From: Hoylesella loescheii DSM 19665 = JCM 12249 = ATCC 15930
Lineage (GTDB): Bacteria; Bacteroidota; Bacteroidia; Bacteroidales; Bacteroidaceae
Length of the DNA stretch: 64,000 bases
Assembly: GCF_000378085.1 (NCBI RefSeq)
Contig: NZ_KB899214.1
Span: forward strand, 169,237 to 233,236
Direction: 5' to 3'
The notes under the pieces are model-generated. The model was given only the letters and a program-made list of their open reading frames with translations, was not told where the DNA came from and did not search any database. Positions 40,466 to 48,260 of the stretch are shown piece after piece. The first letter of the stretch is position 1; every line of letters starts with the position of its first letter. The position numbers and the translations under genes are program-made.

Positions 40466-41734
40466 ATGGGACAGTTTATATTTATAAGCATAGTCGTTTT
40501 TCTGCTCATCATCTTGCTGCTAGTGGTAATTCTGCTGGTGGCCAAGAAATACCTTTCGCCCAGCGGTAAGGTTCTAATCACCGTCAATGGCGATAGAGAA
40601 CTTACCGTAGATCAGGGCAACAACGTGATGGCCACCCTCAACGAGAACGGCATCTTCTTACCGTCGGCTTGTGGCGGAAAAGCTAGCTGCGGACAATGCA
40701 AGCTGCAAGTGGTAGAAGGGGGCGGTGAAATACTCGACTCCGAACGCTCTCACTTCTCGCGAAAAGAGGTGAAAGACCACTGGCGACTTGGTTGCCAATG
40801 CAAGGTTAAAGGTGATTTGCAAGTCAAAGTGCCTGAAAGCGTGCTGGGTGTGAAAGAATGGGAATGCACAGTTGTTAGCAATAAGAATGTGTCTAGCTTC
40901 ATTAAGGAGTTCATTGTAGAGTTGCCGCCAGGCGAGCACATGGATTTCGTACCGGGAAGCTACGCTCAAATAAAGATACCCGCATACGAAACCATCGACT
41001 ATAACAAGGATTTCGACAAGAACGACATTGGCGAAGAGTACGTGGCAGTATGGGAAAAGTTCGGCATTTTCGACCTCAAGGCCCACAATCCCGAAGAAAC
41101 TATCCGCGCTTACTCCATGGCCAACTACCCCGCAGAGGGCGACCGCATCACCTTAACGGTGCGTATTGCCACCACGCCGTTTAAGCCGCGTCCCGAAGTT
41201 GGCTTCCAAAACGTGCCTACGGGTATTGCTTCTAGTTACATTTTCTCGCGCAAGCCAGGAGATAAGGTCGTGATGAGCGGTCCGTTTGGCGATTTCCACC
41301 CGATATTCGACTCAAAGAAAGAGATGATTTGGGTTGGTGGCGGTGCTGGTATGGCACCTCTTCGCAGTCAGATTATGCACTTGCTCAAGACGCTGCACGT
41401 ACGAGATCGCGAGATGCACTACTTCTATGGTGCGCGTAGCCTTAGCGAGGCATTCTTCTTGGAAGACTTCCACGAGTTGGAAAAGGAATATCCCAACTTC
41501 CATTTCCACCTCGCACTCGACCGCCCCGACCCCAAAGCCGACGAGGCAGGAGTGCCATACGTGGCGGGATTTGTGCACGAAGTGATGTACAATACTTATC
41601 TTAAAGACCACGAGGCACCCGAAGACATTGAGTTCTATATGTGCGGTCCTGGTCCGATGAGCAATGCCGTGCAGCGCATGCTCGATAGTATTGGCGTTGA
41701 CCGAGAGAACATAATGTTCGATGACTTTGGGTAA
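40466..41734 (+). CDS. nqrF: Na+-NQR subunit F, NADH dehydrogenase
   Basis: A 422-residue protein. An N-terminal membrane helix (FIFISIVVFLLIILLLVVILLV) precedes a 2Fe-2S ferredoxin domain (PSACGGKASCGQC ... LGCQC), a FAD domain with RAYSMANYP and an NADH domain with WVGGGAGMAPLRSQIM and a closing MCGPGPMSNAV. This is the electron entry subunit. It is the last gene of the operon; the nearest strong terminator is about 315 bp downstream, beyond a 22-bp array. Confidence 0.97.
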   Translation: MGQFIFISIVVFLLIILLLVVILLVAKKYLSPSGKVLITVNGDRELTVDQGNNVMATLNENGIFLPSACGGKASCGQCKLQVVEGGGEILDSERSHFSRKEVKDHWRLGCQCKVKGDLQVKVPESVLGVKEWECTVVSNKNVSSFIKEFIVELPPGEHMDFVPGSYAQIKIPAYETIDYNKDFDKNDIGEEYVAVWEKFGIFDLKAHNPEETIRAYSMANYPAEGDRITLTVRIATTPFKPRPEVGFQNVPTGIASSYIFSRKPGDKVVMSGPFGDFHPIFDSKKEMIWVGGGAGMAPLRSQIMHLLKTLHVRDREMHYFYGARSLSEAFFLEDFHELEKEYPNFHFHLALDRPDPKADEAGVPYVAGFVHEVMYNTYLKDHEAPEDIEFYMCGPGPMSNAVQRMLDSIGVDRENIMFDDFG

Positions 41735-41837
41735 ACGAGCTACTCGCAAAGGTTCTTTGTAGTCAAAAACATTTGGTTTTGAAATCCATTGTTTCTAAGC
41801 AATGAAGCGTTCATTTACCATCATGTTCGGCTACTAG

Positions 41838-41948
41838 CAGTTGGTAGTCCCACTACAAATTGCTGGTAGTCATGCTACCGATGGTTAGTAGTCCCACTAC
41901 CGACGGTTTGTAGTCACACTACAAACGATCTGTAGCCACAGTACAAAC
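41838..41948. repeat. 22-bp dyad array A2 (five units)
   Basis: GTAGT or GTAGC recurs at 41844, 41866, 41888, 41910 and 41932, an exact 22-bp pitch. The arms vary together: unit 2 is GGTAGT-CATG-CTACC and unit 4 is TTGTAGTcacACTACAA, so base pairing is kept while letters change. It is the same family as array A1, 19 kb away. Confidence 0.95.
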
Positions 41949-42048
41949 GGCTTCGTACCGACTTATTGGTGGTAAAGCTTGGTTGAAAGGCTAAATTCTA
42001 GAATCAAATCTGTTGACTATGAGAGGCCTTTCTTCGATGAATTGTATA

Positions 42049-42091
42049 ACACCGCATAACGAATATGCCAACATTCGCTATGCGGTGTTTT
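42049..42091 (+). terminator. Terminator downstream of nqr operon
   Basis: ACACCGCATAACGAAT (42049-42064) pairs with ATTCGCTATGCGGTGT (42073-42088) with a single mismatch (15 of 16) around an 8-nt loop, followed by TTTT. It separates the nqr transcript and array A2 from the HAD gene. Confidence 0.8.
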
Positions 42092-42111
42092 CGTATTCAA
42101 ATATAAAAGGC

Positions 42112-42119
42112 TACCTTTG
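42112..42119 (+). promoter_or_regulatory. Promoter minus-7 of the HAD gene
   Basis: TACCTTTG fits TAnnTTTG, 17 bp upstream of the ATG at 42137. A T-rich minus-33 region overlaps the terminator tail. Confidence 0.55.
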
Positions 42120-42136
42120 TAGCAAATTTTCAGGAC

Positions 42137-42919
42137 ATGATTAAGGCTTTGTTTTTCGATATCGATGGCACACTTGTCAGCATGGGCACGCATACCATCC
42201 CCGCTTCGGCCGTTGAGGCCATAACACAGGCTAAGCGAAGGGGTGTGAAAGTGTTTATCGCCACGGGTAGGCCATACTCCATCATCAATAATATAGATGC
42301 CATTCTCCCTTTTATAGAGGGCTATCTCACTGCCAATGGCGCACATTGTATAGTAGGAAACGAAGTGGTTTATCATTGTCCTATCCCCAAGTGCGATGTA
42401 GAACTGATACTTAACGATGCCACCGAGCAAGACTATTCGTGTGTGGTGGTGGGTGAAACAGCTATAGGTACCTTTAATTATAAAGACAATATCGACCGTA
42501 TTTACAGGCGCACGCTTGATATTCATGGCGTCGACTATCACCTTTCCATAGACGAATTAATGCAAAACGATATCTTGGAGTTAACTCCTTTCGCCACCAT
42601 TGAGCAAGAACAGCAGTTAATGCCTCGCATACCCAACTGCGTTTCTGCACGTTGGCATCCCGAGTTTATGGACATTACCTCGCGTATGGCTGACAAGGGT
42701 AGGGGACTTGCCGCCATTGCGCAACACCTTGGCATATCTCTTGAAAATTGTGCAGCCTTTGGCGATGGTGGAAACGACATCAGTATGATACGTGCAGCAG
42801 GCGTAGGCGTGGCCATGGGCAACGCAGGCGACGATGTAAAACAAGCTGCCGACTTCGTTACAACACATATCGACGAAGATGGCATTATGCACGCCATGCA
42901 GCATTTGGGTATTGTATGA
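42137..42919 (+). CDS. HAD-superfamily Cof-type sugar-phosphate phosphatase
   Basis: A 260-residue protein. Motif I is FFDIDGTLV with the nucleophile Asp, motif II IATGRP, motif III around SRMADKGRGLAAI and motif IV FGDGGNDISMIRAAG. The type IIB cap lies between motifs II and III, as in Cof/YbjI-type phosphatases acting on small phosphorylated metabolites. The exact substrate is unknown. It appears monocistronic between its own promoter and the umuDC pair. Confidence 0.92.
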   Translation: MIKALFFDIDGTLVSMGTHTIPASAVEAITQAKRRGVKVFIATGRPYSIINNIDAILPFIEGYLTANGAHCIVGNEVVYHCPIPKCDVELILNDATEQDYSCVVVGETAIGTFNYKDNIDRIYRRTLDIHGVDYHLSIDELMQNDILELTPFATIEQEQQLMPRIPNCVSARWHPEFMDITSRMADKGRGLAAIAQHLGISLENCAAFGDGGNDISMIRAAGVGVAMGNAGDDVKQAADFVTTHIDEDGIMHAMQHLGIV

Positions 42920-43110
42920 TAGGCTAACTTAGGTTAAGAACAACCCATAGAAAGCGAAAATGCTTCTTGATATCAGGTTACTTTTTGCGCTTTACATCTT
43001 TTGTAACGAAGTGAGGATTTATTAGATGGTGTTTTATCGCTTATTTTGGCAAGACCAACCACATTGCTGCAACCATTTAAAAGACCACAACATAATATAG
43101 TAATAGAGAC

Positions 43111-43551
43111 ATGTCGAACATTCAAATCCTACAAGGCAACTTCAATGAGAAACTGAAGCTGCCTATTGCAGAAGGATTAAAGGCGGGTTTCCCATCACCT
43201 GCCGAAGACTACTTACACGAGACGCTAGATTTCAATCGCGACCTCATACGAAATCCCGAAGCCACTTTTTATGGTAGAGTGGAGGGAGATTCAATGATTG
43301 AAGCTGGCATCTGTGATGGTGATATTGCTGTTATCGACCGCTCTCTTGAACCTAGAGACGGTGATGTTGTGGTGGGTTACATCAACGAAGAGTTCACGAT
43401 CAAGTACCTAGACCTGTGTCATCGCGAGGAGGGATATATAGAATTACGCCCAGCTAACCCAAATTTCTGCCCCATAAGAATTGATGAAGACGATTCTTTC
43501 AAGGTGTGGGGCGTTGTCGTATGGACGATTAAGAATTGGAGAAAGGTCTAA
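43111..43551 (+). CDS. umuD: UmuD-like autoproteolytic subunit of DNA polymerase V
   Basis: A 146-residue protein. The Ala-Gly cleavage site lies in GLKAGFPSPAEDY, the nucleophile Ser in VEGDSMIEAGI and the general base Lys in EFTIKYLD. RecA-stimulated self-cleavage yields the active form that joins UmuC in translesion synthesis. umuC follows after 4 bp. I looked for an SOS box upstream and saw none. Confidence 0.95.
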   Translation: MSNIQILQGNFNEKLKLPIAEGLKAGFPSPAEDYLHETLDFNRDLIRNPEATFYGRVEGDSMIEAGICDGDIAVIDRSLEPRDGDVVVGYINEEFTIKYLDLCHREEGYIELRPANPNFCPIRIDEDDSFKVWGVVVWTIKNWRKV

Positions 43552-43555
43552 TACG

Positions 43556-44851
43556 ATGTACGGAATAGTAGACTGCGACAATTGCTATGTCTCGTGTGAG
43601 CGCGTGTTTAGACCAGATTTGAATGGTAAACCTGTGGTAGTGCTCAGCAATAATGATGGCTGTGTGGTGGCTAGGTCTAGCGAAGCCAAAAGCATGGGCA
43701 TCAAGGCAGGCATACCTTATTTTCAACTTGCAGAGCAATTTCCTAATCAAGATATTGCAGTTTTTTCGTCCAACTACGAACTATACGGCGAGTTGACGGG
43801 TCGTGTAGTGGAAATTATCAGGAAGGAGGCACCTGTCTACTTCCGTTATAGCATAGACGAGTGCTTCGTTTATTTTAATAGCTTGGAACAGGTAGACTTG
43901 AAAGATTGGGGCGAGAAACTGTATATGAGGGTTAAACGCAGTGTTGGAATGCCTATCAGCATCGGTATGGCGCCCAACAAGACGTTGGCTAAGGTGGCTA
44001 GTCATTTTGCAAAAAAATATCGGGGATATCGCCATTGTTGCCTGATAGACACTGATGAAAAGCGCATCAAGGCTCTTAAACTCTATCCCATTGACGAAGT
44101 ATGGGGTATAGGCAGACGTTATGCAGCTCGCTTGCAATCTATGGATGTGAAGACGGCTTACGACTTTGCCACACGTAACATCTCGTGGGTAAGGGCTACG
44201 TTTAACAGCATCACACTTGAACGTACTTGGCGTGAACTGAATGGTGAGGACTGTATTCCTGACGAAGTGATAGCCCAAAAGAAATCCATCTGCATCAGTC
44301 GCTCGTTTAATGGAGCGATAACAAACCTCAACGACATACGCACCCACGTATCAAACTACGCTGCACGGTGTGCCGAAAAGTTACGACAGCAAGGCACGGT
44401 GGCAGCTATTGTTGGCGTGTATCTTCACACGGGCGCTTTTAGTGTAGGTCCTTCAAAGTGTTGGAACTTTATGGAAACTCGGCTCATCACACCCACCAAC
44501 AGTACTATCGCCATTGTAGAGTCGGCTAACAGTGTGTTACAAAAGCTCTATCGGCAAGGTTACCGCTATAAGAAAGCAGGTGTCGTTGTTATGGGAATTA
44601 TGCCAAACACTCCTATTCAACAAGACCTCTTCGGTATGAGTGCCGAACAAATAGGGAAAATGCACCGATTGGATACCGTTATAGACCAATTGAACAAGGT
44701 TAACGGAACGGAAACAATCGTTCTTGGCTGTCAACAATATACGCGTAAAGAGGGTAAAGGGAAGGCTGACGTATTTGCTAATGCCATTAAACACGAGCAT
44801 AGAAGTAAGAACCCAACAACCCGTTGGAGCGACATCATTACATTGAAATGA
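43556..44851 (+). CDS. umuC: UmuC-like Y-family DNA polymerase
   Basis: A 431-residue protein starting at MYGIVDCDNCYVSCERVF (43556); the frame is open 75 bp earlier, but that part lies inside umuD. Catalytic acidic residues are in the DCDNCYVSCERV opening and in RYSIDECFVYF. RSSEAKSMGIKAGIPYFQ and PIDEVWGIGRRYA (HhH) are typical, and the C-terminal little-finger domain is followed by QQDLFGM, a possible beta-clamp binding motif. It is the error-prone polymerase of the SOS response. Confidence 0.95.
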   Translation: MYGIVDCDNCYVSCERVFRPDLNGKPVVVLSNNDGCVVARSSEAKSMGIKAGIPYFQLAEQFPNQDIAVFSSNYELYGELTGRVVEIIRKEAPVYFRYSIDECFVYFNSLEQVDLKDWGEKLYMRVKRSVGMPISIGMAPNKTLAKVASHFAKKYRGYRHCCLIDTDEKRIKALKLYPIDEVWGIGRRYAARLQSMDVKTAYDFATRNISWVRATFNSITLERTWRELNGEDCIPDEVIAQKKSICISRSFNGAITNLNDIRTHVSNYAARCAEKLRQQGTVAAIVGVYLHTGAFSVGPSKCWNFMETRLITPTNSTIAIVESANSVLQKLYRQGYRYKKAGVVVMGIMPNTPIQQDLFGMSAEQIGKMHRLDTVIDQLNKVNGTETIVLGCQQYTRKEGKGKADVFANAIKHEHRSKNPTTRWSDIITLK

Positions 44852-44955
44852 GTTTGGGATGAGGTACGGATAGGGGTAAAGTTAGCTTTTAAATTGCCCA
44901 TCCATTTCTCATATTCAAATCATATTGAGCCATTACTTCATTTTTGTTTAGATAG

Positions 44956-45753
44956 TCATTTGTGTTGTATTATCATCCCATCGTTATCAAATATAATGGC
45001 TTTTCCATTTGGCGTGTTATGTTTATAATGGCTTAAAGCTATTAAGTAACGACTGTGTGGGTCAAAAAAATAACCTTCTCCTTCTCTGAACAACTTATTG
45101 TTGCATTTATAACAGTGCGTGAAGATTGCTTCCAGAGTTCCCTCTTTCTTAACGACAAAACATAATGAGCCTATAAACAAGATGCGTTTATCCCGAGTCT
45201 TGTAATACTCCATAGAACTACTCTTGTATATATCTCCATGCCTTGGTTGTAGGAATAGCGTGTGGAAGAGGCTGTCTGAAAATACTTCTTGGTGGACTTT
45301 ATCAATAGAATTAGCATTAGTCAATTGTGGATGCCCACTTTCTCCTTCATTAAAGTACTCGTATCTTTCAACCTTTCTCGCATCATTATAGAATACGGCA
45401 AAGCCATGAAGGTGATTATTCTTTATCGAATAGAAATGTGATAGCTTGTGTGTATCGTTGTTGAAGTGATAATCTTTTCCAATAATGGCTCCTTCTTCAT
45501 CTATATATCTAATATGAATGGTAATCAGTTCAGACGCCATTTTATTAAATGTGATGTAGTTTTTACCAATGGTTATAAAGTCCATCACATAGTATTCGCC
45601 TTGCGCATGGTATCGCAATTTAAGTGCACTGTCAATTACGATGGTGCTCTTTCTCTTCTGCTCATCCTTTTTTATGTCTTTTTGTGGAGTGCTTGGCGAT
45701 AAAGAGCATGCCGACAGACACACAGCAAGCAATAAGTTGAAGGTAAGTTTCAT
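44956..45753 (-). CDS. Lipoprotein with possible MORN-like repeats
   Basis: A 265-residue protein. The signal peptide MKLTFNLLLAVCLSAC ends in lipobox LSAC with Cys16. The mature part is beta-rich. Two segments (NHLHGFAVFYNDARKVERYEYF and NTPNGKAIIFDNDGMIIQ) resemble MORN_2-type repeats of YwqK-like proteins, though too few are clear for a firm call. It is the third gene of a leftward lipoprotein cluster, 46 bp after the previous gene. The function is unknown. Confidence 0.7.
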   Translation of the reverse strand: MKLTFNLLLAVCLSACSLSPSTPQKDIKKDEQKRKSTIVIDSALKLRYHAQGEYYVMDFITIGKNYITFNKMASELITIHIRYIDEEGAIIGKDYHFNNDTHKLSHFYSIKNNHLHGFAVFYNDARKVERYEYFNEGESGHPQLTNANSIDKVHQEVFSDSLFHTLFLQPRHGDIYKSSSMEYYKTRDKRILFIGSLCFVVKKEGTLEAIFTHCYKCNNKLFREGEGYFFDPHSRYLIALSHYKHNTPNGKAIIFDNDGMIIQHK

Positions 45754-45799
45754 TTGATGTTCTTATTGTGGAGATAACTTCTGATAGGTTCAGATATAA

Positions 45800-46240
45800 T
45801 CAATTTGGTATGACAATCTCAGGTGCTGGATATTTACCATAGATCCATTGCTTAACTCTATTTATACTTCGCTTATGCACATTGTGGTCTGTGTACTGTG
45901 CAAGAAAGAAGGTGTCTTTCTTATTTTCCCTCTCAACTATAAGCATTTTGGGGGTTACTTCTTTTATCTTAAAGACTTCTGCACAAGACACTGATGTGAC
46001 AGTTAAGATGCTATCGTTTATCAATTCATTTTCAGTCTTTATCCTATAGAGGGTGTCATTACTCACATATAGTACAAAGAAGGCTTTATGATACAAATCG
46101 GTATCATCTTCAAATCCACCTTTCAAGGTGTCCCATTGTATTTGTTTGGGAACGATAAGTCTACTATGCTTAATTTTCTGGTTGCAGCTAACCAAAGCAG
46201 AGCCTATTATAGCTACAATTATCGCTGTAAGATACTTCAT
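45800..46240 (-). CDS. Small lipoprotein
   Basis: A 146-residue protein. The signal peptide MKYLTAIIVAIIGSALVSC has lipobox LVSC. The mature domain (FFVLYVSNDTLYRIKTENEL ... KMLIVERENKKDTFFLAQY) is beta-rich and not recognised. It is the middle gene of three lipoprotein genes on the minus strand, with 34 bp to the upstream gene and 46 bp to the downstream gene. Confidence 0.68.
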   Translation of the reverse strand: MKYLTAIIVAIIGSALVSCNQKIKHSRLIVPKQIQWDTLKGGFEDDTDLYHKAFFVLYVSNDTLYRIKTENELINDSILTVTSVSCAEVFKIKEVTPKMLIVERENKKDTFFLAQYTDHNVHKRSINRVKQWIYGKYPAPEIVIPN

Positions 46241-46274
46241 TTATTTTTTATATAAGAGAGGAGGGATTGTTATG

Positions 46275-46832
46275 TTATCTTTTCATTGTTGGCTGTGAAA
46301 AGTGGCCATCTTTTAGTTGATACTCAACCAAGAAAGGCTCGTATATCGTTTCGAAACTCTTCCATCCTTTTGTTTCAGCATCGTAGTACAATTGGTTGTC
46401 TGTGGATAGAAAGTCAAAATCCTTAATTTTGTCTGTGGGTTCCATCAGCGGTTCAAGGGTTTCTTGCAATTTCGTGATAATGTGGATATTGGTTAGCACA
46501 ATCAAATCACGATTGTTTTGGCTGATATATCCTACTATGCGCCTGCCTTTATACGCAATGTATTTTTCTCGTAAGCGGTGCTTATTTTGAAATGAAAAAA
46601 CAAATTTAGTGGTCGAGTCCTCTTGTACAATGTCAAGTACAGCAACCTTATCTTTGGTGTTTTCCGTGAAAACCTGTTGCATCATGGTATTAACAATGGC
46701 CTTTAACTGTCTGTTTGTTACTTCAAAGCATTCAAGTCTTCTGCCATTATGAGAAGAACAGGCTGTCATAAGGGCAAAGCTAATCGCTAGTACGAATAAT
46801 GATTTACTACATACTTTTGCTATCATGTACAC
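46275..46832 (-). CDS. Lipoprotein, first of a three-gene cluster
   Basis: A 185-residue protein. The signal peptide (FVLAISFALMTAC) has lipobox MTAC. The start may be the ATG three codons inside the frame (MIAKVCSKS). The mature domain includes LKAIVNTMMQQVFTENTKDKVAVLDIV and YIAYKGRRIVGYISQNNRDLIVLTN, with no known family. All three lipoproteins share size class and acidic beta-rich character but no obvious sequence similarity. Confidence 0.68.
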   Translation of the reverse strand: MYMIAKVCSKSLFVLAISFALMTACSSHNGRRLECFEVTNRQLKAIVNTMMQQVFTENTKDKVAVLDIVQEDSTTKFVFSFQNKHRLREKYIAYKGRRIVGYISQNNRDLIVLTNIHIITKLQETLEPLMEPTDKIKDFDFLSTDNQLYYDAETKGWKSFETIYEPFLVEYQLKDGHFSQPTMKR

Positions 46833-47082
46833 TTCGTATTAAAATATTATTGGTTATATTGCAGTCTATAATGGTGCGTAATAGTGGTAGGCATTCAACC
46901 ATTTTCATTCACGGTATAAAACATATAACGAGTGACCCTTCTCCAATAACTGTCTATTCGATGCGGATAATGGCGTTAGGTCATACTTTTATTTCTAGGT
47001 TACAAAGTTAGTTATTTATTATGTATAGTGAGTTCGGAATAAGAGAAATTACACGAGTTTGGGATAAGAGCCACTCATTATG

Positions 47083-47415
47083 CCAACTACCGCGTAGCGG
47101 TTGGTCCGTTGGTAGGGCAGCGTTGAGAGCAATAGCGACCTACGCGGCCTAAGCCGTACGTGGGAAAAGCTAGGCCGAAGGCCTTGGTCTTTTTACATTT
47201 GGACTATCTGCTTGTGGGACACGAATGGCTAAAAACAATGTTCTTCATCAATAGCATTTGCCCTCGTATCCGTCTATCGACTAGACAACAAATGTGGTAA
47301 ACGTAAAAAGACCAAGACCTACGGCCTTGTTTTATTATTCCATCTGCAAGGCAGGGTAGCTCACTTTGTTCGCAACCTTGCCCTACCAACGGACCAACCG
47401 CTATGCGGTAGTTGG
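47083..47415. repeat. 333-bp inverted repeat with 37-bp tips
   Basis: The outer arms 47083-47119 and 47379-47415 are reverse complements with 36 of 37 matches. A second inner pair (47181-47196 with 47303-47318) matches in 15 of 16. The outer arm itself contains the small hairpin ACCGC-gta-GCGGT. The whole could fold into one long stem-loop or be a remnant palindromic element. No transposase is present. Confidence 0.88.
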
Positions 47416-47424
47416 TGAGATAGC

Positions 47425-47590
47425 CATTCGTTTTTTATCTAATCTTGCTTAAAAAGCATGGTATCTTATTCCGAACTCGCGTAGAAATTCGTTATGTAAA
47501 CTACCGCGTAGCTCTAGATGATGAGATTACCATTCGTTTTTTATCTAATCTTGTTCAGAAAAGCATCGTATCTTGTGCCGAATTCCCGCA
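47425..47590. repeat. Direct repeat of a 60-bp module
   Basis: CATTCGTTTTTTATCTAATC starts at 47425 and again at 47531, each continuing as TTG-YT(C/T)A-AAAGCAT-GTATCTT and a CCGAA(C/T)TC end. The same module, more diverged, is seen at 30768-30835 and inverted near 47925-47985. Confidence 0.75.
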
Positions 47591-47671
47591 TCGTTTAATG
47601 CTAGTTTGGCAGTATCTAGGCGGCTCTTTCCATAGCCTATCGCCGCCAACAACTCCCCCTTCCTATCTTCA

Positions 47672-47985
47672 AACGCCATCTTTAATTCCCCGCCCGATAA
47701 GCTATTGTAGTGAGCTTTTTAAACTCACGCCTTGTTGTAGCTTAGTTGGAACCCTGTTCCAGCTAAGTTGGAATAGTGTTCCAATTCAACTGGAACATTA
47801 TTCCGGATGATATGGAACAGGTGTCCAAAACATATATAACACGGCGGTTAATGTAATAATGCATCATCAGGGCTTAGAATGCGCATTCTCGGAACGATGA
47901 AAATGCGAATGACGGAAGGGTTAATTGGCGAGTTCGGGAAGAGGTCTTGACTTTTGAACAAGATTTGGCGGGTAAAGAATTTATG
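47672..47985 (-). repeat. 320-bp intergenic repeat element, copy 2 (inverted)
   Basis: The reverse complement of this stretch aligns along its length with 30768-31092, including TGATGATGCAT, TTAACCGCCGTGTTATA and the GTTCCA array. Copies 16.6 kb apart in opposite orientation could support inversion of the intervening tamB-nqr-umuDC segment by recombination, although the divergence makes this unlikely to be frequent. Confidence 0.85.
47733..47842. repeat. 22-bp dyad array C2 (about four to five units)
   Basis: TGTTCCA at 47755 and 47777, TATTCCG at 47799 and GTGTCCA at 47821 keep the 22-bp pitch, with a degenerate unit at 47733. Units have the form GTTCCA-N7-TGGAAC, the same as array C1 in the inverted element. 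Confidence 0.92.
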
Positions 47986-48260
47986 GCTAGAGCGGTTGTT
48001 ACATGTAAGATGTAACAAAACAGCTAAATGTTAGTATCATGATGAAATCCTATAAATTGGTAACTTGTTTATTATCAATTGCCTATCAATGTCTATGCAA
48101 GTTTAGGATAAAATGTCGTCAACAGTGGGGAAGACAATGGTTCAAAGCGAGTTATAATTTAAATCGCGGAGTTGTGGATAGGACGTTGGTGAAGTGGGCG
48201 CACTATCTGCAAAACTGCGTTTGCATGATAAATATCTACTTCAATAATGCCGGGTGGAAG

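Larger units (their letters stand above)
46833..48260. other. 1.4-kb repeat-rich intergenic region
   Basis: This stretch holds no believable protein gene. It contains the 333-bp inverted repeat (47083-47415), two direct copies of a roughly 60-bp module (near 47425 and 47531), copy 2 of the 320-bp element (47672-47985) with array C2, and an AT-rich end. Motifs such as GAGTTCGG and GAGTTTGGGATAAGAG near 47030-47070 also recur, inverted, near 30820 and 47470. Confidence 0.7.

Noticed and set aside
43481-43555. Upstream start of umuC at 43481
   Set aside because: It would overlap umuD by 71 bp and precede the conserved MYGIVDCDNC opening; the ATG at 43556 fits the family.
47204-47389. Short open frames inside the 333-bp inverted repeat and elsewhere in 46.8-48.3 kb
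   Set aside because: They consist of repeat sequence, are present on both strands and show no protein-like composition.
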